NCBI RefSeq assembly: GCF_019880305.1
Contig: NZ_CP082301.1
Location: 7,750,001-7,814,000, forward strand
Source of the DNA: Streptomyces decoyicus
GTDB taxonomy: Bacteria > Actinomycetota > Actinomycetes > Streptomycetales > Streptomycetaceae
Reading direction: 5' to 3'
DNA: 64,000 nt
The notes below the pieces were generated by a model, which ran no database searches, was not told where the DNA came from, and was given only the letters and a program-made list of their open reading frames with translations. Positions 43,733 through 52,398 of the stretch are shown here, piece after piece (the first letter of the stretch is position 1; the number at the start of each line of letters is the position of its first letter). The position numbers and the translations under genes were made by a program.

Positions 43733-45129
43733 GATGCTTGCTCCGATGGCGAGGCGAGGGGCGGTGGCGTGCCGACACGGCGGAGGAGGCGGGCGCTGAC
43801 GGCCGCGGCGAGGGCAAGGCCGACGGCGGCAGCCAGGACGGCGGTGTCGTCGCCCCAGGCGGTCCAGACGGTACCGAAGGCGATCGAGCAGACGAAGCGT
43901 GCGGCGGTCTGGCCGGTCTGGACCACGGCGAGCCCGCTGCCGCGGACGTCCTCGGGCACCGCATCGGCGGTCGCGGCCGCCAGCACCCCGTCGGTCGCGG
44001 CGTAGAACGAGCCGTGCAGCGCGAGCACGCCACAGACCACGGCCGCGCCCCCGGCCGAGGGGACGAGCAGCAGTCCGTAGGCGCACAGCAGCGCCAGATG
44101 CCCCGCCAGGAAGAGCCGCCGGCGGCCTATCCGGTCGGCGACCGCCCCCAATGGCACCGCCAGCAACAGGAATACGGCGGCGGTGCCCAGCGGCAGCAGC
44201 GGAAACCACGCACCGGGCAGATCCAGCCTCCGTTGCAGGGTCAGATAGAGGAAGGAGTCGCTGAGGGTGGTCAGCCCCAGCAGTACCGCGCACCCCGTCA
44301 GCCGGCGCACCTCCGCCCGGCCGAGCAGTGCGCGCACCGGCGTCCGTGGTCCGGCCGGGGCCCGCCCGCCGGTGTCCTCGACGGCAGCAGCGGGCTTGAC
44401 GCCGGCGGCGTCCTCGGCGACAACGGCGGGCCCGGCCGCAACGATGCCTTCCGTGGCAGTGGTGGCGCGGCGCGGGACGAACAGCAGCAGCACGACCACG
44501 CCCACCACGGCCACACAGAAGCTGACCGTGAACACCGCGTCATAGCCGTCGGCCGCGGCCCGCAGCAGCACGAACGCCACCAGCGGCCCGCACAGTGCGC
44601 CTGCCGTGTCCATGGCGCGGTGCACCCCGAACGCCCGTCCGCGGGCGCCCGGTTCGGCGGCCAGCGAGATCATCGCGTCCCGCGGCGCGGTCCGCAGCCC
44701 CTTGCCGGTACGGTCCACCGCCAACACCGCCCCGATCAACGGCAGCGAGTGCACCATCAGCAACAACGGCTTGCAGAGGGCGGAGAGCGCGTACCCCACC
44801 ACGGCCACCGCCTTGTGGCCGCTGCCCCCGCCCCGGTCCGACAGCCGGCCGCCCACCAGCCGGACCAGCGCGCTCACTCCGTTGTAGACCCCGTCCAGCA
44901 CCCCGAACCCCAAAGGCGACAGCCCGAGTTCGGCGACGAGATACAGCGGGAGCACGGCCGTGACCATCTCCGAGGAGATGTCGGTGATGAGACTGACGGT
45001 GCCCAGGACGAGCACCGTCGAGGGGAGGGCGGACCCGGCGCGCCGGCCCGGACGCCGGCCCGGTACGGCGCGCCGGTCGCCCGGCGCAGCGGAGGTCGAG
45101 GCAGCGGAGCCGCGGTCCGCGAGGTACAC
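43729..45129 (-). CDS. MFS transporter
   Basis: A 466-residue major facilitator protein with about 12 helices. The loop-2 motif region GGRLSDRGGG and loop-8 GAVADRIGRRRLF are seen. GTG 45129 lies just after the phosphoesterase stop (TGA, then one base). Direction and cargo unknown; the operon suggests export or uptake linked to phosphate-ester metabolism. Confidence 0.88.
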   Translation of the reverse strand: MYLADRGSAASTSAAPGDRRAVPGRRPGRRAGSALPSTVLVLGTVSLITDISSEMVTAVLPLYLVAELGLSPLGFGVLDGVYNGVSALVRLVGGRLSDRGGGSGHKAVAVVGYALSALCKPLLLMVHSLPLIGAVLAVDRTGKGLRTAPRDAMISLAAEPGARGRAFGVHRAMDTAGALCGPLVAFVLLRAAADGYDAVFTVSFCVAVVGVVVLLLFVPRRATTATEGIVAAGPAVVAEDAAGVKPAAAVEDTGGRAPAGPRTPVRALLGRAEVRRLTGCAVLLGLTTLSDSFLYLTLQRRLDLPGAWFPLLPLGTAAVFLLLAVPLGAVADRIGRRRLFLAGHLALLCAYGLLLVPSAGGAAVVCGVLALHGSFYAATDGVLAAATADAVPEDVRGSGLAVVQTGQTAARFVCSIAFGTVWTAWGDDTAVLAAAVGLALAAAVSARLLRRVGTPPPLASPSEQAS

Positions 45130-45130
45130 G

Positions 45131-46083
45131 TCAGCCGGCCCAGATGCCGCTGATGTCCTTGGCGTCGGCGGCGTTCCCCGCATGCGAGGTGCCGTACATG
45201 TCCTCGAGGGTGCGCAGTACGTCGTAGTGGTTGTAGGTGGTGGCCGAGGTGGCGCCGGCCGTGACCGGCCGGCCGTAGAGCACCGTCGGGATGCGGTTGC
45301 CGCTGAGCCGGTTGTCCTCGTCGAAGGTGACCAGCAGCAGGCTGTTGTGGGTTTTTGCCCAGTCGGCATAGGCCTTGAGGTGGTCCTTCAGCCAGGTGTC
45401 ACCGGTGGACACCGAGCAGTCGTGCATATCGCTGCACAGGTTCGGGACGACGAAGGAGACGGTGGGCAGCTTCGAGAAGTCGGTGGGGAAGGCGTCGAAG
45501 GTGTGTGCCGAGGCGGTGGAGACGTTGCCGAAGCCGAACCACGGGTTGTGCTTCTGCGCGTACTTGCCGCTCTTGCAGGTGGTGGAGCCCTCGGACGGCA
45601 GCGACTCGTTGTAGCTCGCCCAGGACTTTCCGGCCGCCGTCAGCTCGGAGGCGAGGTTGGGGGCGTCGCTGAACCCCGGGTCGACGCAGCTGTCGTCGGT
45701 GACGCCCTGGGTGTCGCCGGAGAAGAGGGCGTAGTAGTTGGGCTGGCTGGGGTGCGTCTCGGCGTAGGACGCGGTGAGGTTCGCACCGCCGGAGGCCAGG
45801 GAGTTGAGGTACGGGGCGCTGGAGCTGCCCATCACCTGGCCGTAGGCGTGGTTCTCGAAGACCACCACGACCACATGGTCGGGGGTGGGTACGCCACGAC
45901 CACATGGTCGGGGGTGGGTACGGCGGCCGCGGCCGGCTCGGCGCCGAAGCCGGTGCCCGCCCAGATGCCGAGGCCTGTGGTGGCAAGGGCGAACGCCCCG
46001 GCGAGCGCGCCGGCCCTGCGACGGCGCGAGCGGCGGATGCGGTGGGAGGAGGAGCCGGAACGCGAGGACGACGGAGCGGGCAC
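45131..46083 (-). pseudogene. Secreted phosphoesterase, frameshifted by a 29-bp duplication
   Basis: A PF04185-type phosphoesterase (acid phosphatase / phospholipase C-like). The leader from ATG 46083 is a signal peptide (RRRRAGALAGAFALATTGL, ending AAAAVPTPDHVVV). Then a 29-base tandem duplication shifts the frame; removing one copy joins it to VVFENHAYGQVMGSSS and the rest, ending GISGIWAG at 45131. The repaired protein is 307 residues with TFDEDN and RIPTVLYG motifs. As given, no full product can be made. Confidence 0.85.
45865..45922. repeat. 29-bp tandem duplication inside the phosphoesterase gene
   Basis: The block starting CCACGACCACATGGTCGGGG occupies 45865-45893 and 45894-45922, identical over 29 bases. 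Twenty-nine is not a multiple of three, so the gene is out of frame. Loss of one copy would restore it exactly, so it could act as a reversible switch or be an assembly error. Confidence 0.95.
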
Positions 46084-46323
46084 GGGGGCCTCCGACGGGA
46101 GAGGGGGCGCGCGGGCGGCGATAGCGTAGAACCGTCACGTCGACATGTACACGGCTAGTGGGTGACGCGCAGCCGAACGGTCGCTGAGCGATCGGGGCCG
46201 TGTGCTTACGGGCCGCCTGCGGACGGCGTAGAGACGGCCTATGGCCACGGCGCACGGTCTCCGCACCCGCGTCGCCGGGCATCGGCCGGGCACGCGCCGT
46301 CAGCCGTACTCGCCGTCAGCGCC

Positions 46324-46881
46324 TCACGCGTCGTCGTCCGGCGCGAACGCCGCGGCGCGCAGCCGTCCGTACTCCTCCGCCAGGGTCGCCGGTGTCCAAT
46401 GGGCGTTCAGCCCGCTCGGGTTCGGCAGCGCCCAGATACGGGTGTCGCCCAGGGTGCGCTCCTGGGGCCCGATCGCGGCGTGCTTGTCGTCGAAGGCGAT
46501 GCGATAGGCGGTGACACCGGCGACGGCCAGCCAGCGCGGGCGCAGCCGGGCGACCTTCTCGTCCAGCAGCCGGCCGCCCTCGCGGTACTCCTGCGCGGTC
46601 AGCTCGTCGGCCTTGGCCGTCGCCCGCGCCACGACGTTGGTGATGCCGAGGCCGTGGGCGAGCAACTCCTCCTGCTCGGCGGGCCGGAACTGGCGCGGGG
46701 TGAACCCGGCGGCGTGCAGCACCGGCCAGAAACGGTTGCCGGGCCGGGCGAAGTGATGGCCGGTGGCGGCCGTCATCAGTCCGGGGTTGATGCCGCAGAA
46801 GAGCACGCGAAGGCCGCTCGCGGCCACGTCGGGGACGAGGCGGTCGCGAGCGGCTTCCAGCTCTTCGGGGGTGAAGCGCAC
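46324..46881 (-). CDS. mug: G/U mismatch-specific DNA glycosylase
   Basis: A 185-residue Mug/TDG-family glycosylase with motifs CGINPGL and NPSGLNAHW. It removes uracil from G:U mispairs and alkylated bases. GTG 46881 is 11 bases downstream of the purB stop, so it is probably cotranscribed with purB. Confidence 0.93.
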   Translation of the reverse strand: MRFTPEELEAARDRLVPDVAASGLRVLFCGINPGLMTAATGHHFARPGNRFWPVLHAAGFTPRQFRPAEQEELLAHGLGITNVVARATAKADELTAQEYREGGRLLDEKVARLRPRWLAVAGVTAYRIAFDDKHAAIGPQERTLGDTRIWALPNPSGLNAHWTPATLAEEYGRLRAAAFAPDDDA

Positions 46882-46892
46882 AGGTCCTCGCG

Positions 46893-48344
46893 TCAGAGGA
46901 TCGAGCCGGGGGTGTACGCCGCGGCCTGCGGGTGCTGCCCCGCGATCTCCTCGATCCGGGCGACGACGGATGCCACCTGGTCGGCCGCGGCGCCGGTGAA
47001 GGAGAGCTTGTCCGCCATCAGGGCGTCCAACTGCGCCTTGTCCAGCGGGATCCGCGTGTCGGCGGCCAGCTTGTCCAGCAGTTCGTTGCGCTCCGCGCCC
47101 TGCTCGCGCATGGCCAGCGCCGACGCGACCGCGTTCTCCTTGATCGCTTCGTGCGCCTCCTCGCGGCCGACACCGGCGCGCACGGCACCCATCAGCACCT
47201 TCGTGGTGGCGAGGAAGGGCAGGTAGCGGTCCAGCTCGCGGGCGATGACGGCGGGGAAGGCGCCGAACTCGTCGAGCACGGTCAGGAACGTCTCCAGCAG
47301 GCCGTCCAGCGCGAAGAACGAGTCCGGCAGGGCGACCCGGCGCACCACGGAGCAGGACACATCGCCCTCGTTCCACTGGTCACCGGAGAGCTCACCGGCC
47401 ATGGAGGCGTAGCCGCGCAGGATCACCATCAGGCCGTTGACGCGCTCGCAGGAGCGGGTGTTCATCTTGTGCGGCATCGCCGAGGAGCCGACCTGGCCGG
47501 GCTTGAAGCCCTCGGTGACCAGTTCGTGCCCGGCCATCAGCCGGATGGTCTTCGCCAGCGAGGAGGGCGCGGCGGCCAGCTGCACCAGCGAGGTCACCAC
47601 GTCGTAGTCGAGCGAGCGCGGGTAGACCTGGCCGACGGAGGTGAAGGCCTGGCCGAAGCCGAGGTGCCCGGCGATCCGCTGCTCCAGGTCGGCGAGCTTG
47701 GACGCCCCATCAGGTCCTCCGCCCAGCAGATCGAGCATGTCCTGAGCGGTGCCGACCGGGCCCTTGATGCCGCGCAGCGGGTAGCGGGAGAGCAGGTCCT
47801 CCAGCCGGCCGTACGCCACCAGCAGCTCGTCGGCCGCGGTCGCGAAGCGCTTGCCGAGCGTCGTGGTCTGGGCGGCGACGTTGTGCGAGCGGCCCGCCAT
47901 CACCAGCTCGGCGTGCTGGGCGGCCAGCGAGCCCAGGCGCGCCAGCACGGCGACCGTACGGTCCCGCATCAGCTCCAGGGACAGCCGCACCTGGAGCTGC
48001 TCGACGTTCTCCGTCAGGTCGCGGGAGGTCATGCCCTTGTGGACCTGCTCATGGCCGGCGAGGGCGTTGAACTCCTCGATGCGGGCCTTGACGTCGTGCC
48101 GGGTGACCTTCTCGCGCTCGGCGATGGAGGCCAGGTCGACGGTCTCCAGGACTCGCTCGTAATCGGCCAGCGCCTGCTCGGGGACCTCCACCCCCAGGTC
48201 CTTTTGCGCACGCAGCACGGCAAGCCACAGCTTCCGCTCCAGCTTGACCTTGTACTCGGGGGACCACAGCACAGCCAGCTCCGCGGAGGCGTAGCGGCCG
48301 GCCAGGACATTGGGGATGCGAGGCTTCGCAGACACAGCAGTCAC
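46893..48344 (-). CDS. purB: Adenylosuccinate lyase
   Basis: A 483-residue purine enzyme that makes AMP and AICAR by releasing fumarate. GTG 48344. The fumarase/lyase signature GSSAMPHKMN is at about 285-294, and the catalytic histidine lies in AGRSHNV and GMTSRDLTENVEQ. Family-typical length. mug follows. Confidence 0.95.
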   Translation of the reverse strand: MTAVSAKPRIPNVLAGRYASAELAVLWSPEYKVKLERKLWLAVLRAQKDLGVEVPEQALADYERVLETVDLASIAEREKVTRHDVKARIEEFNALAGHEQVHKGMTSRDLTENVEQLQVRLSLELMRDRTVAVLARLGSLAAQHAELVMAGRSHNVAAQTTTLGKRFATAADELLVAYGRLEDLLSRYPLRGIKGPVGTAQDMLDLLGGGPDGASKLADLEQRIAGHLGFGQAFTSVGQVYPRSLDYDVVTSLVQLAAAPSSLAKTIRLMAGHELVTEGFKPGQVGSSAMPHKMNTRSCERVNGLMVILRGYASMAGELSGDQWNEGDVSCSVVRRVALPDSFFALDGLLETFLTVLDEFGAFPAVIARELDRYLPFLATTKVLMGAVRAGVGREEAHEAIKENAVASALAMREQGAERNELLDKLAADTRIPLDKAQLDALMADKLSFTGAAADQVASVVARIEEIAGQHPQAAAYTPGSIL

Positions 48345-48449
48345 GTGGTCAGAGTCTACTGGCGGTTTACGCAGGCCAGCGCCCCGGTCCCGGCTGTACT
48401 TTCCTCCAAGCCGCGCCCGGAGGCGCGGCACCCTGCGCCGGCCGGGCCG

Positions 48450-49220
48450 TCAGCCCTCGTACGGCAGCAGCTCGGGGCGCTTGGCGGGGCGGCCGTCCCC
48501 CGAGGAGCGGCCGGTGAGCCGCCGGGCCATCCACGGCACCAGATGCTCGCGCGCGAAGCGCAGATCCGCGGTGCGCCGCGCACCCCAGCCCGGCGGCGCG
48601 GCGGCCGGCAACGGCGTGTCCCAGTCCGACGCGGCGGGCAGCCCGAGCGCCTGCCAGACGGCTTCCGCGACCCGGCGGTGCCCCTCGGCGTTCAGATGCA
48701 GCCGGTCGTCGGCCCACAGCCGCGGATCGGACAGCGCCCGCGAGGCGTACAGGTCCACGACCACCGCACCGTGCCGCGCGGCCACGTCGTCGATCCGCGC
48801 GAAGAGCTGCTCCATGCGCGGCCGGAAGCGCTCCAGCACCGGCCCCTGCCGTCCCGGACTGCGCATCAGCACCAGCTGCCCGCCGCCCCTGCCCAGCTGC
48901 CCGGCGGCGTCCTCGAACCGCGCGCAGACCTGGTCCACCTCGCACTTGGGCCGCAGGACGTCATTGAGCCCGCCGACCAGCGTCACCAGGTCGGCGCCCA
49001 TCGCGGACGCCGGCCCGCACTGCTCGTCGGCGATCTGCCCGATGAGCTTGCCGCGCACCGCGAGATTGGCGTACCGGAAGCCGGGCGAGCCGGCCGCCAG
49101 CCGGGCGGCGAGCAGATCGGCCCAGCCGCGGTACGAGCCGTCCGGCAGGCCGTCCGACATTCCTTCGGTGAAGCTGTCGCCGACCGCGACGAAACTGGTG
49201 TAGCGAGCATTCATTTCCAT
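48450..49220 (-). CDS. SGNH/GDSL hydrolase
   Basis: A 256-residue SGNH esterase: block I GDSFTEG, block III GGLND and a DDRLHLNAEGH block V. No signal peptide. Start ATG 49220 or 49214. Likely a cytoplasmic esterase, perhaps for carbohydrate esters; substrate unknown. Confidence 0.9.
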   Translation of the reverse strand: MEMNARYTSFVAVGDSFTEGMSDGLPDGSYRGWADLLAARLAAGSPGFRYANLAVRGKLIGQIADEQCGPASAMGADLVTLVGGLNDVLRPKCEVDQVCARFEDAAGQLGRGGGQLVLMRSPGRQGPVLERFRPRMEQLFARIDDVAARHGAVVVDLYASRALSDPRLWADDRLHLNAEGHRRVAEAVWQALGLPAASDWDTPLPAAAPPGWGARRTADLRFAREHLVPWMARRLTGRSSGDGRPAKRPELLPYEG

Positions 49221-49344
49221 GGCGGGAAGATCCTACCGCTCGCCATACCGTGCGGTATGTCCCGGCCCCCGGGGGTGCGCCGGGCCCCGCGGTGTACGGT
49301 CTGATCTCGTCGGAAGGGCGAGGAAAGGTACGGGTGGACGCACG

Positions 49345-49968
49345 ATGACTCCTCGCCGGGGCGCCGGCCCCGACGCGCTGACCTTCACCGAACGGGCCCG
49401 CCGCCAGCAGCTCATCGACGCCACCATCGACCTGATCTCCACCCGCGGGTACCCCGCCACCTCGCTGTCGGCGATCGCCGAGCGGGCCGGGCTGTCCAAG
49501 GCCGCGGTGCTCTACCACTTCTCCTCGAAGGACAACCTGACCCGCGCGACCCTGGAACAGGTGATGGAGCAGTTCGGTGCGTATGTCACCGAGCGGGTGG
49601 CGCAGGCGGCCGGCCCGCGGGACGCGATCGTCGCCTACGTACGGGCGATGATCGGCTACCAGCAGGCCCACCGCCGCCAGGTGCGCGTGATCACCGAGAT
49701 GCTGCTCGACGACGAGGGAGGCACTCGGCTGAAGACGCCCGGCTCCCACGACACCCACGGCCGCTGGCAGGCCCTCGCCGCCCTGCTGAGGGAAGGCCAG
49801 CAGGCAGGTGCGCTGCGGGAGTTCGACACCCGGACCGTCGCCCTGGCGATCGGCGGGGCGATCGACGGCGTGATCGCGCACTGGCTGGTCCACCCGGAGC
49901 TCGACCTGGACGCCGCGGCCGCGGAGCTGGAGGAGTTCACCCTCCACGCGATCGAGCGCCGGGCTTGA
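49345..49968 (+). CDS. TetR-family regulator
   Basis: A 207-residue TetR protein: helix-turn-helix about 20-65 (GYPATSLSAIAERAGLSKAAVLYHF) and ligand domain. ATG 49345. Convergent with the broken FAD monooxygenase; the ACCGATCGGT pair in that gene's promoter is a possible target. Confidence 0.9.
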   Translation: MTPRRGAGPDALTFTERARRQQLIDATIDLISTRGYPATSLSAIAERAGLSKAAVLYHFSSKDNLTRATLEQVMEQFGAYVTERVAQAAGPRDAIVAYVRAMIGYQQAHRRQVRVITEMLLDDEGGTRLKTPGSHDTHGRWQALAALLREGQQAGALREFDTRTVALAIGGAIDGVIAHWLVHPELDLDAAAAELEEFTLHAIERRA

Positions 49969-51259
49969 CGCGGGCGAAGGCGGGGGCCCGCTCGGGGCGT
50001 ACACCGATCCCGCCCAGATAGCCGGTCACCGTCCGCAGCGGCGGCACCCTCCGCAGCAGACGCATCGGCACCGGCAGCCGATCGCCGTCGAGCGTGCCGG
50101 CCAGCGCGTCCCGGATCATCGTGTGCTCGGCCTGCTGGGACCGCTGCACCACTTTCACCGGCAGTTGCCGCCGCTTCTGCACCCGCGCCAGCTCGGCCGT
50201 CCCGACCGTGCCGCGCCGCAGCGGTGCCGCCAGGATCCGCGCCGCCGCGACCGCGTCCTGGAGTGCCAGATTCACCCCCACGCCGCCGACCGGCGACATG
50301 GTGTGCGCCGCATCCCCGATGCACAGCAGACCCTGCCGCTACCAGTGCCGCAGCCGCCCGAAGGTCACCTCCAGCAGCTTGACGTCGTCCCACGAGCCGA
50401 TCGCCGCGGTCACCTCGTCGTCCCAGTCGAACAGCGCCCCGAGGCGGTCGCGCAGCCACTGGATCTCGTGGGCGCGCAGCTCCGCGTCCCGGCCCTTCTC
50501 GATCAGATAGGAGGTCTGGTAATACGTGCCGCGGTCCATGGTGACCGCTGCCTGGCCCCCGCCGAAGCGTGCAAAGACCCGGCCGTCCTTGAGGGTGTCG
50601 GCATGGGGATCCCCCCTGCGCATGGGGGTCCCCCCGCCCGAGCGAAGCCGAGAGTGGGGGAGCAGTTGAGAGCTTGGGGGAGCGTCCACGCGCACCTGCC
50701 AGACGTCCATCGGTACGTCGAAGAGCTGCTGCCGCAGCCCGGCCGCCTGCCGCACCACGGAGTCCCGGCCGTCGCAGGCGACCGTCAGATCCGCGGCCAG
50801 CTCACGCGGGGTGCCGTGCTCGTCGAGGAACCGCACCCCCGTGATGCGGCCGTCTTCGGTCAGCAGCCCGCGGACCTCCGTCCGCATCCGCAGCGTGAAG
50901 CACGGCTCCTCGGCCGCCGCCCTGGCGAGCAGATCGAGGAAGTCCCACTGCGGGACCATGGCGAGGTACTTGTGCCGGCCGGGGATGCGCCGCAGATCGG
51001 CCATGACCACCGTGGTGCTGCCGATCTGCGCCCGCATCTCCGTCAGCTCGGCGAACGGCAGCCGCGCGAACGCCTCGCCGAGCCCCAGCTCGTCCAGCAG
51101 CCGCAGGGTCGACGGATGGACGGTGTCCCCGCGGAAGTCGCGCAGGAAGTCGCCGTGCTTCTCCAGCACGGTCACCTCGATGCCGGCCCTGGCCAGCAGC
51201 AGCCCGAGCATCATTCCTGCGGGTCCGCCGCCCGCTATGCAGCAGGTGGTGCGTTCCAT
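49937..51259 (-). pseudogene. FAD-dependent monooxygenase with an in-frame amber codon
   Basis: ATG 51259 starts MERTTCCIAGGGPAGMMLGL (FAD GxGxxG). The frame meets TAG at 50341-50339 but goes on in the same frame with GLLCIGDAAHTMSPVGGVG, the second FAD motif, to 49937. One base change would repair it. Around 50604-50683 about 25 residues of Pro/Gly/Arg sequence match a GC-rich Streptomyces repeat inserted in frame. Without the second FAD motif the shortened protein is unlikely to work. It is an aromatic-hydroxylase-like flavoprotein. Confidence 0.85.
50604..50683 (-). repeat. GC-rich repeat element inside the monooxygenase gene
   Basis: The stretch contains CCCCCTGCGCATGGGGG and GAGCGAAGCCGAGAGTGGGG. 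From memory, the same kind of block is common in intergenic spacers of Streptomyces genomes. Here it lies in coding sequence without breaking the frame. Confidence 0.55.
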
Positions 51260-51319
51260 GCCCTTGCCCCCTCCTCGCGCACGAATGCGATGGCGACCGG
51301 CGAGGACGCGACGCGCCCG

Positions 51320-51349
51320 ACCGATCGGTCAGTAATCTAACCGATCGGT
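51320..51349. promoter_or_regulatory. Twin TetR-type operators
   Basis: ACCGATCGGT is a perfect palindrome present at 51320-51329 and 51340-51349, 20 bases apart, two helical turns. It lies 61-90 bases upstream of the monooxygenase start. The pattern is that of many TetR operators. Confidence 0.7.
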
Positions 51350-51375
51350 CAGGCCGTCGCTCCCGAAACCCCGCG

Positions 51376-52398
51376 TCAGGCCGCGGGCCGCTGCTGGAGC
51401 ACCAACTCCCGGAGCACGTCCTCCATCGTCACCAGCCCGGCCAGCCGCCCGTCCTCGCCGATCACCGCGGCCAGATGCGTGCGGGACCCGCGCATCGCCG
51501 TCAGGACGTCGTCCAGCAGCGTCGAGGCCTTGACCCGTGCGATCGGGCGCAGTGCGGACACCGGGAAGGGGACCGTGCGGGGGGAGGCGTCCAGCGCGTC
51601 CTTGACGTGCAGATAGCCGAGGATGCGGCGGGTGTCGTCGACGACGGGGAAGCGGGAGAAGCCGGAATCGGCGGCCAGCTGCTCCAGTTCCTCGGGGGTC
51701 GTCCCCATCCGTGCGGAGACGACCTTCTCGACCGGCAGTACCACGTCCCTGACCGGGCGGCGGCCCAGCTCCAGGGCGTCCCGCAGCCGCTCCTGCGCCC
51801 GCTCGTCGAGCAGCCCGGCCGCCCGGGAGTCCTCGACCATCTTCGCCAGCTGGTCGTCGGAGAACGTCGCGGCGACCTCGTCCTTGGTCTCCACGCGCAG
51901 CACCTTGAGCAGCGCGTTGGCGAGTGCGTTGATCGCGAAGATCACCGGGCGCAGCGCCCGGGTCAGCGCGACCAGCGGCGGACCGAGCATCAGAGCGCTG
52001 CGGACCGGCTCGGCCAGCGCGATGTTCTTCGGCACCATCTCGCCGAAGAGCATGTGCAGATAGGTGGCCAGCGACAGTGCGATCACGAACGAGATCGGGT
52101 GGATCAGCGTCTCCGAGATCCCCACCGCATGGAACACCGGCTCCAGGAGGTGCGCGATGGCCGGCTCGGCGACCGCACCCAGTACCAGGGTGCACAGCGT
52201 GATGCCCAGCTGGGCGGCCGCGAGCAGGGCCGAGACATGCTGAAGGCCCCACAGCACACTGGTCGCGCGGCGGTCACCGCGCTCGGCGTACGGCTCGATC
52301 TGACTGCGGCGCACCGAGATCAGGGCGAACTCGGCGCCCACGAAGAAGGCGTTGACGACCAGCGTCAGCAGGCCCACGAAAAGCTGGAGCGCGGTCAT
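51376..52398 (-). CDS. DUF21/CBS-pair membrane protein (CorC-like), second
   Basis: A 340-residue protein with an N-terminal CNNM/DUF21 domain of about three helices (residues 1-185) and a CBS pair (about 205-325). ATG overlaps the stop of the next gene upstream (ATGA). Family members act in magnesium/cobalt efflux or copper export; ligand unknown. The usual C-terminal CorC_HlyC domain is missing. Confidence 0.88.
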   Translation of the reverse strand: MTALQLFVGLLTLVVNAFFVGAEFALISVRRSQIEPYAERGDRRATSVLWGLQHVSALLAAAQLGITLCTLVLGAVAEPAIAHLLEPVFHAVGISETLIHPISFVIALSLATYLHMLFGEMVPKNIALAEPVRSALMLGPPLVALTRALRPVIFAINALANALLKVLRVETKDEVAATFSDDQLAKMVEDSRAAGLLDERAQERLRDALELGRRPVRDVVLPVEKVVSARMGTTPEELEQLAADSGFSRFPVVDDTRRILGYLHVKDALDASPRTVPFPVSALRPIARVKASTLLDDVLTAMRGSRTHLAAVIGEDGRLAGLVTMEDVLRELVLQQRPAA

